Assembly (NCBI RefSeq): GCF_022012435.1
Contig: NZ_JAKLUA010000003.1
Location: 538,940-602,939 of the forward strand
Reading direction: 5' to 3'
Origin: Bradyrhizobium zhengyangense
GTDB taxonomy: Bacteria > Pseudomonadota > Alphaproteobacteria > Rhizobiales > Xanthobacteraceae
DNA length: 64,000 nt
This document shows positions 49,864 through 58,462 of the stretch, one piece after another. A program made the position numbers and the translations under genes. Within the stretch, counting starts at the first letter, position 1, and every line of letters starts with the position of its first letter. The notes beneath the pieces were generated by a model. It had not been told where the DNA came from, did no database searches, and saw only the letters and a list, made by a program, of their open reading frames with translations.

Positions 49864-50262
49864 TCACACCGGCAAAAACTTCTTCAACATCGGCATGAAG
49901 AAGATCGCCAGATTGAGCGCAAAGCCGATGCTCCAGAGGATGGAACGCAGCGTCGGCCGGTTGCCGAGATAGGTCAGCACATAGGCCACCCGCACGATCA
50001 GGAACAACACCGCGAGCTCGTCGATCAGGCGCTGCGGCGAGTCGCGGAATTCGGCGAGCAGGACGGCGAAAGCGAAGAACGGGAAGGTTTCGATGCCGTT
50101 CTGGTGCGCGCCAAGCGCGCGCTGCGAGATGGCGTCCTCATAAAAGGCGGGATCGCGCGGCCGCGAATTGTCGAAGCCGCGAAACCTGATCCATTTGATC
50201 GAGACGATCGTTACGAGATAGAGCAACAGTGCCCCGAGAACGCACCATTCCGCGAGCGTCAT
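49864..50262 (-). CDS. MAPEG family membrane protein
   Basis: A 132-aa protein with four hydrophobic helices, from MTLAEWCVLGALLLYLVTIV to the end. The segment AHQNGIETFPFFAFAVLLAE is the MAPEG signature (ExxP and N in helix 2). Members include microsomal glutathione transferases, but bacterial relatives are mostly uncharacterised. ATG 50262 with GGGAGGGAAG just upstream is preferred over the frame extension to 50364. It is divergent from hemH. Confidence 0.86.
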   Translation of the reverse strand: MTLAEWCVLGALLLYLVTIVSIKWIRFRGFDNSRPRDPAFYEDAISQRALGAHQNGIETFPFFAFAVLLAEFRDSPQRLIDELAVLFLIVRVAYVLTYLGNRPTLRSILWSIGFALNLAIFFMPMLKKFLPV

Positions 50263-50344
50263 CTTCCCTCCCCCGCTTGGACGGGACCCTAGCGAAACCG
50301 GCCTCATCTTGACAAGTTCGGAGCAACGCGCGACCCAACTGGCC

Positions 50345-51382
50345 ATGGAGACCCTGGCCCCCATCGTTTCAGCGAAGCCGACCGTTCAGCCCGGCCAGCC
50401 GCGCGTCGGCGTGCTGCTGGTCAATCTCGGCACGCCCGATACGGCCGACGCCGCCGGCGTGAGGGTCTATCTGAAGGAATTTCTGTCGGACGCTCGCGTC
50501 ATCGAGGCCCAGGGCCTGATCTGGCAGCTGGTGCTGAACGGCATCATCCTGCGCAGCCGCCCCCGCACCAAGGCGCTCGACTACCAGAAGATCTGGAACG
50601 TCGAGAAGAACGAGTCGCCGCTGAAGACCATCACGCGGTCGCAAGCCGACAAGCTCGCCGCCGCGCTGTCTGATCGCGCGCATGTCGTGGTGGATTGGGC
50701 GATGCGCTACGGCAATCCCTCGATCAAGGCGGGGATCGATGCGCTGATCGCGAAGGGATGCGAGCGCATCCTTGCGGTGCCGCTCTATCCGCAATATTCC
50801 GCCTCGACCTCGGCGACCGTCTGCGACGAGGTGTTCCGTGTGCTCGCCGGCCTGCGCAATCAGCCGACGCTGCGGGTGACGCCGCCATACTACGAGGACG
50901 AGGCCTATATCGAGGCGCTCGCCGTCTCGATCGAGTTGCATCTGGCGAATTTATCCTTCAAGCCCGAGCTGATCGTCGCGTCTTTTCACGGCATGCCGAA
51001 ATCCTATGTCGACAAGGGTGATCCCTATCAGAGCCATTGCGTCGCGACGACGCAGGCGCTGCGTCGCCGGCTCGGCATGGACGACACCAAGCTGCTGCTG
51101 ACCTTCCAGTCGCGCTTCGGCAATGATGAATGGCTGCAACCCTATACCGACAAGACGATGGAACGCCTGGCGAAAGAAGGCGTGCGTCGCATCGCGGTGG
51201 TGACGCCGGGCTTTTCCGCCGACTGTCTCGAGACGCTGGAGGAGATCGCGCAGGAGAATGCCGAGATCTTCAAGCACAATGGCGGCGAGCAGTTTTCCGC
51301 GATCCCCTGCCTGAACGATAGCGATCCGGGCATGGACGTGATCCGCACGCTGGTGCTGCGGGAGCTGCAAGGCTGGATCTAA
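50345..51382 (+). CDS. hemH: Ferrochelatase
   Basis: A 345-aa enzyme that inserts ferrous iron into protoporphyrin IX in the last step of heme synthesis. The active-site His is H215 in VASFHGMPKSYVDKGDPY and the acidic partner is in GFSADCLETLEEI; GVLLVNLGTPD is the N-terminal family mark. The cluster cysteines of some alphaproteobacterial and mammalian enzymes are not obvious. The start is uncertain: ATG 50345 is used, but a TTG at 50309 is in frame and neither has a strong ribosome site. Confidence 0.94.
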   Translation: METLAPIVSAKPTVQPGQPRVGVLLVNLGTPDTADAAGVRVYLKEFLSDARVIEAQGLIWQLVLNGIILRSRPRTKALDYQKIWNVEKNESPLKTITRSQADKLAAALSDRAHVVVDWAMRYGNPSIKAGIDALIAKGCERILAVPLYPQYSASTSATVCDEVFRVLAGLRNQPTLRVTPPYYEDEAYIEALAVSIELHLANLSFKPELIVASFHGMPKSYVDKGDPYQSHCVATTQALRRRLGMDDTKLLLTFQSRFGNDEWLQPYTDKTMERLAKEGVRRIAVVTPGFSADCLETLEEIAQENAEIFKHNGGEQFSAIPCLNDSDPGMDVIRTLVLRELQGWI

Positions 51383-51407
51383 TGTGCCTGGATCTAGGGA
51401 GCGTTCC

Positions 51408-52373
51408 ATGAACCGCCGCGACTGCCTGGCGCTTCTGGGAACGATCACGGTGCTGCCGCTCTCAGCCCTGGCGCAGCAGACCGGCGAGCTGCGCCGACTG
51501 GGCGTGCTTTCGGTCACGGCCGATGACGTGATCGGGCAGGCCCGCCTGGTCGAGGCGCTGGCCACCCATGGTTGGAAGGAGCAAGACAATCTCAGGGTCG
51601 ACTGGCGCAACGGAGGTGGTGATCGCGCTCCGATCGCCCGGCTCGCCGACGAGTTGATCGCGCTCAAGCCGGACGTTCTGCTCGCGATCGGCACCCCCTC
51701 GGTGGAGGAGCTGCGGCAGCGCACCGCTACGATTCCGATCGTGTTCGCGGTGGTCACCGATCCCGTCAGCCAGGGTTTTGTGCAAAATCTGGCCCATCCC
51801 GGCGGCAACATCACCGGCTTCACCGATTATGACGGCCCGCTTGCCGGCAAATGGCTGGAGATGCTGACGCAGGTCACGCCAAAGGTCTCTCGCGCCTTCG
51901 TCGTCTACAATCCCGCCACCGCGCCGTTCGCAGCCCTGATGCTGCGCACGCTCGAGGAGGCTGCGCGGACGCTGGATGTCGTGGTCGAGCCCGCGGCGGT
52001 GCATGATGCAGCCTCGATCGCCGCGCTGGCCTCGCGGAAGGATGGCGGATTCCTGGTGCTGCCCGACTTTTTCACCATGGCCAATCGCGCGCCTCTGCTG
52101 GCAGCGATCGCGGAATCGCATCTGCCGTCGGTGTTCTGGAGCCGCGCCTTCGTCGATGAAGGCGGGCTGATGTCCTACAGCACCGACAGTGCCGAGCAGC
52201 TGCGACGTGCCGCGGGCTATATCGATCGCATCCTAAAGGGCGCGCAAGCCGCCGACCTTCCGGTCCAGAATCCGACGAAGTTCGAGCTTGCGATCAACGT
52301 GAAGGCGGCCAAGGCGATCGGCGTTACGCTTCCCGCCGGGCTGCTCGCAATCGCGAACGACGTCATCGAGTAG
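51408..52373 (+). CDS. ABC-type substrate-binding protein, TrpX/PF04392 type, orphan
   Basis: A 321-aa periplasmic binding protein with signal peptide MNRRDCLALLGTITVLPLSA (cut near LAQ). The body shows RRLGVLSVTADD, ALKPDVLLAIGTPSVEEL and FAVVTDPVSQGFVQNLAHPG, the typical landmarks of the PF04392 family. No ABC permease or ATPase gene lies nearby; many such orphans occur in Bradyrhizobium genomes. Some relatives bind aromatic amino acids, but the ligand is not predictable here. ATG 51408 follows GGGAGCG. Confidence 0.88.
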   Translation: MNRRDCLALLGTITVLPLSALAQQTGELRRLGVLSVTADDVIGQARLVEALATHGWKEQDNLRVDWRNGGGDRAPIARLADELIALKPDVLLAIGTPSVEELRQRTATIPIVFAVVTDPVSQGFVQNLAHPGGNITGFTDYDGPLAGKWLEMLTQVTPKVSRAFVVYNPATAPFAALMLRTLEEAARTLDVVVEPAAVHDAASIAALASRKDGGFLVLPDFFTMANRAPLLAAIAESHLPSVFWSRAFVDEGGLMSYSTDSAEQLRRAAGYIDRILKGAQAADLPVQNPTKFELAINVKAAKAIGVTLPAGLLAIANDVIE

Positions 52374-52595
52374 CGTCGCAGTTTGTTAATCTTTGCCGCT
52401 AGGTCTGCCGCCGTACGCTTTCAAGAGCCCTTCGAAAAATACATAATCGTGACCGTTCCCGCTCCGTGCGCCTTGTTCAGAATCGCGCGCATGCCGACGT
52501 GAAAAGCGACCGCTGAACCGGTAGGGTGCTGATCCCGACCAATGACAGCGCGGGAAGGGCCTGTTTCCCGGGTTCTTTCCTGCCTTGGAGGAGAT

Positions 52596-53600
52596 ATGAG
52601 CGGTTTTGATATTTTCGCGATTGTTCTGGTGTTGCTCGTCATCATCACGCTGATTGCCGGCGTGAAAACGGTGCCGCAGGGCTATGACTGGACCATCGAG
52701 CGGTTCGGTAAATACACCCATACGCTAACGCCCGGCCTCAATCTCATCGTGCCCTATTTCGATCGCGTCGGGCGCAAGATCAACATGATGGAGCAGGTGA
52801 TCTCGATCCCCGAGCAGGAGGTGATCACCAAGGACAACGCGACGGTGACGGTCGACGGCGTTGCCTTCTTCCAGGTGTTCGATGCAGCGAAGGCGAGCTA
52901 TGAGGTCGCCAATCTCGAGCAGGCGATCATCGTGCTGACCATGACCAACATCCGTTCGGTCATGGGCGCTATGGACCTCGACCAGGTGCTGTCGCACCGC
53001 GACGAGATCAACGAGCGCCTCTTGCGCGTCGTCGATGCCGCGGTCTCGCCGTGGGGCCTGAAAGTCAACCGCATCGAGATCAAGGACATCGTGCCGCCGG
53101 CCGATCTCGTCGAGGCGATGGGGCGGCAGATGAAGGCCGAGCGCGTCAAGCGCGCCGACATCCTTCAGGCCGAAGGCGCGCGCCAGTCCGAGATCCTGCG
53201 CGCTGAGGGCGCCAAGCAGGGCCAGATCCTCCAGGCCGAAGGCCGCAAGGAAGCTGCGTTTCGCGACGCCGAGGCGCGTGAGCGGTCTGCAGAGGCCGAG
53301 GCCAAGGCGACGCAAATGGTGAGTGAGGCCATCGCCAAGGGTGACGTGGCTGCGCTGAATTATTTTATTGCCGACAAATACATCAAGGCGTTCGGCCAAC
53401 TGGCCGACTCGCCGAACCAGAAGATCATCATGCTGCCGATCGAGGCCACCAGCATTCTGGGTTCGCTCGCCGGCATCGGCGAGATCGCCAAGGCAACGTT
53501 CGGCGAAAGTGCTGCGTCTGCAGCCGCCGCCGCGCGCCGCACCGGCTCAGTGCCGCCGGCTGGCGGCACGCCGCCGGCGGTTCCGCCGCGGCAGGGTTGA
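52596..53600 (+). CDS. SPFH/band 7 membrane protein (paraslipin, QmcA-like)
   Basis: A 334-aa protein with one N-terminal membrane helix (FDIFAIVLVLLVIITLIAG) and a band 7 domain (VPQGYDWTIERFGKYTHTL and PIEQEV-like strand IPEQEVITKDNATVTVDGVA). A coiled-coil region with repeated ILRAEGAKQG-like units follows, then an Ala/Pro-rich tail. It should form large ring-like membrane assemblies. The ribosome site GGAGGAGAT is very strong. The NfeD-like gene follows by 50 bp, the usual pairing, and the two probably organise a membrane microdomain. The 222 bp before it hold nothing I can name. Confidence 0.92.
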   Translation: MSGFDIFAIVLVLLVIITLIAGVKTVPQGYDWTIERFGKYTHTLTPGLNLIVPYFDRVGRKINMMEQVISIPEQEVITKDNATVTVDGVAFFQVFDAAKASYEVANLEQAIIVLTMTNIRSVMGAMDLDQVLSHRDEINERLLRVVDAAVSPWGLKVNRIEIKDIVPPADLVEAMGRQMKAERVKRADILQAEGARQSEILRAEGAKQGQILQAEGRKEAAFRDAEARERSAEAEAKATQMVSEAIAKGDVAALNYFIADKYIKAFGQLADSPNQKIIMLPIEATSILGSLAGIGEIAKATFGESAASAAAAARRTGSVPPAGGTPPAVPPRQG

Positions 53601-53650
53601 GGAACGGCGCATGACCTTAGGGTCGTGCGCCAACATAAAGAGGTCGTGTC

Positions 53651-54094
53651 ATGACCGACATGTTCGTATCGCTCGGCACCTGGAACTGGCTGATCTTCGG
53701 CTTCCTCCTGATGGCGCTGGAGGTGATCGCGCCGGGCGTGTTCCTGTTCTGGCTGGGGCTCGCCGCGCTCCTGGTCGGCCTGATCTCGTTCGCCACCGTC
53801 ATCTCCTGGCAGATCCAGCTCGTGATGTTCGCGGTGTTCGCAGCCGCGGCCGTGCCGGTGTGGCGTCGTCTTGCGCGACCGAAGTTCGATGCAAGCGCCA
53901 GCCCGTTCCTCAACAAGCGCACCGAGGCGTTGCTGGGCCGCGAGTTCACGCTGGAGAAGCCGATCATCGACGGCAACGGCACCATGCGCATCGGCGACAC
54001 GGTGTGGCGCGTGGCGGGCCCGGACACTCCGGCAGGGACGCGTGTGAAGGTGGTGCAGGTGGATGGCGTGAATCTAACGGTGGCCGCGGCGTAG
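53651..54094 (+). CDS. NfeD-like membrane protein
   Basis: A 147-aa protein with two or three hydrophobic helices (LIFGFLLMALEVIAPGVFLF and LAALLVGLISFATVI) followed by a soluble OB-fold domain (LLGREFTLEKPIIDGNGTMR, IGDTVWRVAGPD). This is the short NfeD type without a protease domain. NfeD proteins partner SPFH proteins such as the one upstream, and co-expression is likely. The gene is followed by an intergenic repeat. Confidence 0.9.
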   Translation: MTDMFVSLGTWNWLIFGFLLMALEVIAPGVFLFWLGLAALLVGLISFATVISWQIQLVMFAVFAAAAVPVWRRLARPKFDASASPFLNKRTEALLGREFTLEKPIIDGNGTMRIGDTVWRVAGPDTPAGTRVKVVQVDGVNLTVAAA

Positions 54095-54100
54095 GTGCGG

Positions 54101-54176
54101 TCATTGCGAGCGTAGCGAAGCAACCCAGACTGTTGCCGCAGAAAGATTCTGGATTGCTTCGCTGCGCTCGCAATGA
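54101..54176. repeat. TCATTGCGAG...CTCGCAATGA repeat, short form
   Basis: Terminal arms TCATTGCGAGCGTAGCGAAGCA and TGCTTCGCTGCGCTCGCAATGA are inverted, with GCAGAAAGATTCTGG in the centre. It is one of four members in this window (17210, 54101, 55178, 59960) and lies between convergent NfeD and HxlR genes. Confidence 0.8.
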
Positions 54177-54208
54177 CGAGCTTGTTGAGGCTGGATTGCC
54201 AGACCTAG

Positions 54209-54547
54209 CTAGGCGCCACTCTTGCTGCGCCACCTCTCCGCAAACCTGTGCAGTGGCATGAACGTCTCGCACAGCTCCCGGCCCACCGGTGTCAGGCCAT
54301 AGCCTCCGCCGTCGCCCAGCTCCACAAACCCCGCCTCGCGCAACTCCGTCAGCCGCACTTGCAACACCGTCGGCGAAGCCTCATCGCAGGCCGTGCGCAA
54401 TGCGCGCGAGGTGAGAGGCTCCGCGCGCAATTCCCACAATATCCGCAAGGCCCAGCGCCGCCCGAGCAGGTCGAGCAGCGCCATGATCGGCCGCCCGGTA
54501 CGCGAGCCGCGCACGCGACGTTCCCCTGAGCCCGTCTGTTTCGCCAT
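54209..54547 (-). CDS. HxlR-family transcriptional regulator
   Basis: A 112-aa winged helix-turn-helix regulator. The HxlR pattern is clear: GRPIMALLDLLGRRWALRIL, ELRAEPLTSRALRTAC and SPTVLQVRLTELREAGFVEL, then the wing. The usual N-terminal cysteine of redox-sensing members is absent at the expected place, since the segment before GRPIMA is GSRT. ATG 54547 is chosen over 54619, because the extra residues run through the operators. It faces the AhpD-like gene across two palindromes and probably represses both. Confidence 0.9.
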   Translation of the reverse strand: MAKQTGSGERRVRGSRTGRPIMALLDLLGRRWALRILWELRAEPLTSRALRTACDEASPTVLQVRLTELREAGFVELGDGGGYGLTPVGRELCETFMPLHRFAERWRSKSGA

Positions 54548-54565
54548 CACACCCTCTTGCGTCGT

Positions 54566-54582
54566 GCTACAGATAATGTAGC
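54566..54582. promoter_or_regulatory. HxlR operator 2 (GCTACA-N5-TGTAGC)
   Basis: Arms GCTACA and TGTAGC around GATAA. Its centre lies 22 bp, two helical turns, from the stronger palindrome at 54586-54606 and shares the same core, so the two sites lie on the same face of the DNA. Confidence 0.7.
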
Positions 54583-54585
54583 GTG

Positions 54586-54606
54586 TTGCTACAATAATTG
54601 TAGCAA
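54586..54606. promoter_or_regulatory. HxlR operator 1, perfect 21-bp palindrome
   Basis: Ten-base arms TTGCTACAAT and ATTGTAGCAA flank a single central A. The right end overlaps the ribosome site of the AhpD-like gene (AAGGAAG), so a bound regulator would block both transcription and ribosome access. Confidence 0.82.
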
Positions 54607-54617
54607 GGAAGATGCCC

Positions 54618-55172
54618 ATGTCATCCCCGGCTCCTCGTATCGCCGCGCTCGATCAGCCTTATCCCCCGGAGATCCAGGCGCAGTTCGACCGCATCATGCG
54701 CGGCGCGCCGCCGCTAATGCTTTTCCGGGTGATGGCCGGCCACAGCCGCGCCTGGGACAAGTTTCGTGCCGGCGGCCTGCTCGATCCCGGGCCGTTATCG
54801 TTGCGGGAGCGCGAGATCGTCATCGATCGGACCTGCGCGCTGAACAGATGCGAATATGAATGGGGCGTCCATGTCGCGATCTTCGCCGGCCCGGCGAAGC
54901 TTAGCGAGGATGAGGTTCGTGCGACGGTGGGGGGCGATGCGAATTCGGCCAGCTGGTCCGCGGCCGAGCAGGCCCTGATCGCAGCGGTGGACGCGTTGCA
55001 CACCCGCGCGACGTTCACCGACGCCGAGTTCGCCGCGCTGTCCGCGCATTACGACGAGGCGCAGATCCTGGAGATCATGCTGCTGTGCGGCTTCTATCGC
55101 ACGGTGTCGTATCTGGCCAACGGGCTGAGGCTGCCGCTGGAGGAGAACGCGGCGCGGTTTCCAACAGTCTAA
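54618..55172 (+). CDS. Carboxymuconolactone decarboxylase/AhpD-like protein
   Basis: A 184-aa all-helical protein of the carboxymuconolactone decarboxylase family. The active region DRTCALNRCEYEWGVHVAIF has two cysteines separated by four residues, then Glu and His, instead of the CxxC of AhpD, so disulfide reductase activity is less certain. ATG 54618 is preferred because AGGA lies 8 nt upstream; the ATG at 54612 is too close to it. It is controlled by the divergent HxlR gene. It may act on an electrophile or hydroperoxide sensed by that regulator. Confidence 0.86.
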   Translation: MSSPAPRIAALDQPYPPEIQAQFDRIMRGAPPLMLFRVMAGHSRAWDKFRAGGLLDPGPLSLREREIVIDRTCALNRCEYEWGVHVAIFAGPAKLSEDEVRATVGGDANSASWSAAEQALIAAVDALHTRATFTDAEFAALSAHYDEAQILEIMLLCGFYRTVSYLANGLRLPLEENAARFPTV

Positions 55173-55177
55173 CCATG

Positions 55178-55294
55178 CGTCATTGCGAGGAGCTCGCAAC
55201 AAAATTACGAAGCAATTTTGCGCTGATGCGACGAAGCAATCCAGACCGTCCCCGCAGAAAGATTCTGGGTTGCTTCGCTACACTCGCAATGACG
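55178..55294. repeat. CGTCATTGCGAGG repeat, long form
   Basis: Ends CGTCATTGCGAGG and CTCGCAATGACG, with an extra internal unit (AAAATTACGAAGCAATTTT hairpin) absent from the copies at 54101 and 59960 but matched in outline by that at 17210. It lies between the convergent AhpD-like and kdsD genes. Confidence 0.8.
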
Positions 55295-55312
55295 TGGAGA
55301 GAGCCGTAGGAC

Positions 55313-56320
55313 CTACGCCACACCCGCCCGCAGCAGATCGTGCAGATGCACGATGCCGACCACCTTGTCCGCCTCGGTCACAACAAGCGTTGTGATCTTG
55401 CGCGTGTTCAGCACCTCGATCATCTCGCTTGCGAGCATCGAGGGCGGCACGGTCTTGGGCTGCCTGGTCATGATCTCATCGACCGTCACAGTCAAAAGAT
55501 CCGGCCGCATGTGGCGGCGCAGATCGCCGTCGGTGATGATGCCGACCGCCTCGTTCGCGTCATTGACGATGCAGACGCAGCCCAAACCCTTGGCCGACAT
55601 CTCCACCACCGCGTCCGACATCTTGGTGCCTTCAGGCTTGACCGGGATTTCCGCGCCGGTGCGCATATAGTCGCGGACGAATTTCAGCATCGCGCCCAGC
55701 TTGCCGCCGGGATGGAAGTGGGCGAATTCCAGCGCGGTGAAGCCGCGGCCTTCGAGCAGCGCGATCGCGATGGCATCGCCGATCGCGACCTGCATCATGG
55801 TCGAGGTGGTCGGCGCCAGATTGTGCGGGCAGGCCTCGCGCGCCTTCGGCAATTCGATGACGATGTCGGCGGCCTGGGCGAGCGAGGACGCCGCATTCGA
55901 CGTCACCGCGATCATCGGGATCGCAAAGCGCGCCGAATAGTTCACCAGCGTCTTCATCTCTGGCTGCTCGCCGGACCAGGACAGCGCCATGATGACATCG
56001 TCGGTCGTGATCATGCCGAGGTCGCCATGGGCGGCTTCAGCCGTATGAACGAAGAAGGCCGGCGTGCCTGTCGAGGCCAGGGTCGCCGCGATCTTGCGCG
56101 CCATGTGGCCGGACTTGCCGAGCCCGGTGACGATGACGCGGCCCTTGGCGTTGCGGATCAGGTCGACCGCCCTGGCGAACGCCTCGCCCAGCGGGCCGCG
56201 CAGGGCGGCGGCGAGCGCGTTGATGCCGCCGCTCTCCGTCTCCAGCGTGCGGAGTGCGGATTCGACTGACGTGGGGGTGAGGCCGGATGAGGAGGTCATC
56301 AGCGGTTTCGAACTCGGCAT
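55313..56320 (-). CDS. kdsD: Arabinose-5-phosphate isomerase KdsD
   Basis: A 335-aa isomerase that interconverts ribulose-5-phosphate and arabinose-5-phosphate, the first step to Kdo of lipopolysaccharide. The N-terminal SIS domain has VTGLGKSGHMARKIAATLAS, the HGDLGMI and SWSGEQPE loops, and the histidine of LEFAHFHPGGKLG. Two CBS domains follow (about residues 215-270 and 280-330). Length and order match the KdsD/KpsF family. It is divergent from the outer-membrane barrel gene and not in an lpt cluster. Confidence 0.94.
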   Translation of the reverse strand: MPSSKPLMTSSSGLTPTSVESALRTLETESGGINALAAALRGPLGEAFARAVDLIRNAKGRVIVTGLGKSGHMARKIAATLASTGTPAFFVHTAEAAHGDLGMITTDDVIMALSWSGEQPEMKTLVNYSARFAIPMIAVTSNAASSLAQAADIVIELPKAREACPHNLAPTTSTMMQVAIGDAIAIALLEGRGFTALEFAHFHPGGKLGAMLKFVRDYMRTGAEIPVKPEGTKMSDAVVEMSAKGLGCVCIVNDANEAVGIITDGDLRRHMRPDLLTVTVDEIMTRQPKTVPPSMLASEMIEVLNTRKITTLVVTEADKVVGIVHLHDLLRAGVA

Positions 56321-56513
56321 GCTCAGGTCCAGGGAGGAGGGGCGTCAGCCCGTTGGCCGCCTCCTTAGCACGCCTCGGCCTCCGAGGCGACGCGACCGCC
56401 AAATCCCTCAACGGGTCATTAACCATAATTGTTTTAACTCCATTAACGATGGTTTCCGCGCGTTCGCGGAAGGCCATCAGTGAAGTATCTGATTTCGTTG
56501 GAGTTATTCCATC

Positions 56514-58268
56514 GTGGGGTCGCCTCCAGGTAGGGGCCGGAGCAGTCGCGCGTACGTCTTTCGCGCCGCTTTGCCATGCCTGCTGCTGACCGCGCTGGAA
56601 AGCTCACCAGTGGCCGCCCAGAGCCTCACGCCCGACCTGTTCAATCCCAGCCGCGGCGGCTTCGTTTCGCCTGAGACGCTGCCGACGCGCCGCACGGCGG
56701 GCGTCCTGCCGGCGCCGTCGGACGCGGTTCCGCAGCCCCCGCAGCCGCCGGATCCCAACGAGGATCCGCGCAAGAAGAGCGACGCGCCCGCGACAACGCG
56801 AATTGGCCAGGTCCCGACATATGGCCTTCCCGCCGCGAACGGTGCGAGCAGCTCGGGCTACGACTCGCTTAATCGCAAGCGCCAGCAGCCAAAACTCTAT
56901 CCGGGCCAGCCGAAGCCGAAGAAGCCCGCCGGCCCCGGCTCGCCGGTGCCAACTGCAACGCCGCCGGTCTCCACGCTCGGTCCTCCCCGTATTGCGCCGC
57001 CGCCGTCGGAGACCGCGAACAAGACGCCATTGCCGCCGGCGATGGCTGGCACCGTGCCCGGCCAGCCGCAGCGCCGCCGCCTCAAGGTCGACGACGATGC
57101 CTTCGGCGCGGTCGGCGACTACGCCGGCAGCTTTCTGATCAAGGGCGGGCTCGAGCTTTCCACCGGCTACGACACCAATCCTGCACGTCTCAGCAAGCCG
57201 GTCGGCTCGCCTGTCTATGTCGTCGCGCCGGATCTGCTTGTCATGTCCGACTGGGAGCGCCACGCGCTGGTCGCAGACTTGCGCGGCTCGTTCTCCGGCT
57301 ACACCAACAACATGCCGGCGACGATCGACGGACTTCCCTCGCCGTCGCCTGTCGAGATCAACCGCCCCGACTTCACCGGCCATGTCGACGGCCGCTACGA
57401 CGTCGACCGCGACCTCAAGCTGACCTCGCAATTCCGGCTGCGGCTTGCCACCGACAACCCTGGCAGCCCGAACGTGCAGGCCGGCCTGCAGAAATATCCT
57501 GTTTACGCCACCTATGGCGGCACCTTCGGATTCGACCAGACCTTCAACCGTTTCCAGGTCGCCGCCGGCGCCACGATCGATCGCACCGCCTACACGGATT
57601 CAAAACTCACCGACGGGTCGACCTTCAGCAATGACGACCGCGACTTCAACCAGTATGGCGGCGTCGGACGCTTCTCCTACGAGCTGAAGCCGGGCTTAAA
57701 ACCGTTCGTCGAGATCGAGGGCGACAACCGCGTCCACGACCAGGCTGCGGATCGCAACGGCTATTTGCGCGATTCAAACGGCGGCTATGCCAAGGTCGGC
57801 TCGTCCTTCGAGTTCTCGCGCATCCTCACCGGCGAAGTCTCGGTCGGCTATTCCGCGCGCAACTATGTCGACCCTCGCCTGAGCCAGCTCTCGGGCTTCC
57901 TCACCTCGGGATCGCTGATCTGGAACGCCAGCGGGCTGACGACGGTGAAATTCAACACCGACACCCAAATCGCGGAAACCACCATCCCCGGCTCCTCCGG
58001 CGTGCTGGTGCACACCTATGCCGCCGAAGTCGACCACGACTTCCGCCGCTGGCTGACGGCGGTCGGCAAGTTCACCTACGGCACCTACGACTATCAGGGC
58101 CAGAATCGCAACGACAAGACCTACTCGCTCGAAGGCAATCTGATCTACAAGCTCAACCGCAACATCTGGATCAAGGGCACGTTGCGCCACGACATCCTGG
58201 ATTCGAACCAGCCGGGCTCGAGTTCGCAGGGCACGGTGGTGATGCTGGGCGTGCGGTTGCAGAATTAG
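56514..58268 (+). CDS. Outer-membrane beta-barrel protein (BBP2-like)
   Basis: A 584-aa protein starting at GTG 56514 with a signal peptide (AYVFRAALPCLLLTALE, cut near VAAQS). Residues about 40-190 are a Pro/Ala/Ser-rich low-complexity periplasmic region (QPPQPPDPNED, KPKKPAGPGS). The rest is a beta-barrel of short alternating strands, with GGLELSTGYDTNPARL at its start and GTVVMLGVRLQN with a C-terminal Asn at its end, like PF10082 barrels. Such proteins are often linked to exopolysaccharide or porin functions. The long disordered region before the barrel is noteworthy. Confidence 0.82.
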   Translation: MGSPPGRGRSSRAYVFRAALPCLLLTALESSPVAAQSLTPDLFNPSRGGFVSPETLPTRRTAGVLPAPSDAVPQPPQPPDPNEDPRKKSDAPATTRIGQVPTYGLPAANGASSSGYDSLNRKRQQPKLYPGQPKPKKPAGPGSPVPTATPPVSTLGPPRIAPPPSETANKTPLPPAMAGTVPGQPQRRRLKVDDDAFGAVGDYAGSFLIKGGLELSTGYDTNPARLSKPVGSPVYVVAPDLLVMSDWERHALVADLRGSFSGYTNNMPATIDGLPSPSPVEINRPDFTGHVDGRYDVDRDLKLTSQFRLRLATDNPGSPNVQAGLQKYPVYATYGGTFGFDQTFNRFQVAAGATIDRTAYTDSKLTDGSTFSNDDRDFNQYGGVGRFSYELKPGLKPFVEIEGDNRVHDQAADRNGYLRDSNGGYAKVGSSFEFSRILTGEVSVGYSARNYVDPRLSQLSGFLTSGSLIWNASGLTTVKFNTDTQIAETTIPGSSGVLVHTYAAEVDHDFRRWLTAVGKFTYGTYDYQGQNRNDKTYSLEGNLIYKLNRNIWIKGTLRHDILDSNQPGSSSQGTVVMLGVRLQN

Positions 58269-58330
58269 CGGCGCGTAGGGATTTGAACTGATGCGTCTTA
58301 GTAAGCGGCAAGCTTTCAACTCACTCCGCT

Positions 58331-58433
58331 GTCATGCCCCGGCTTGACTGGGACATCGAGTACGCCGCGGCTTCTCGGTTCAATAAAAACGTCTCTGGAA
58401 TACTGGATCGCCCGGTCAAGCCGGGCGATGACA
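58331..58433. repeat. GTCATGCCCCGGCTTG / CAAGCCGGGCGATGAC repeat
   Basis: The ends GTCATGCCCCGGCTTGAC and GTCAAGCCGGGCGATGAC are near-perfect inverted copies. It lies between the convergent barrel and gltD genes. Confidence 0.7.
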
Positions 58434-58462
58434 CCGTTGCCTAGTTTGGCCGCGAGTAACAC

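Noticed and set aside
52374..52595. Possible minus-strand remnant ending GAGTVTIMYFSKG, reminiscent of a ParB C-terminus
   Set aside because: The similarity covers only a few residues, and no upstream ParB sequence is present.
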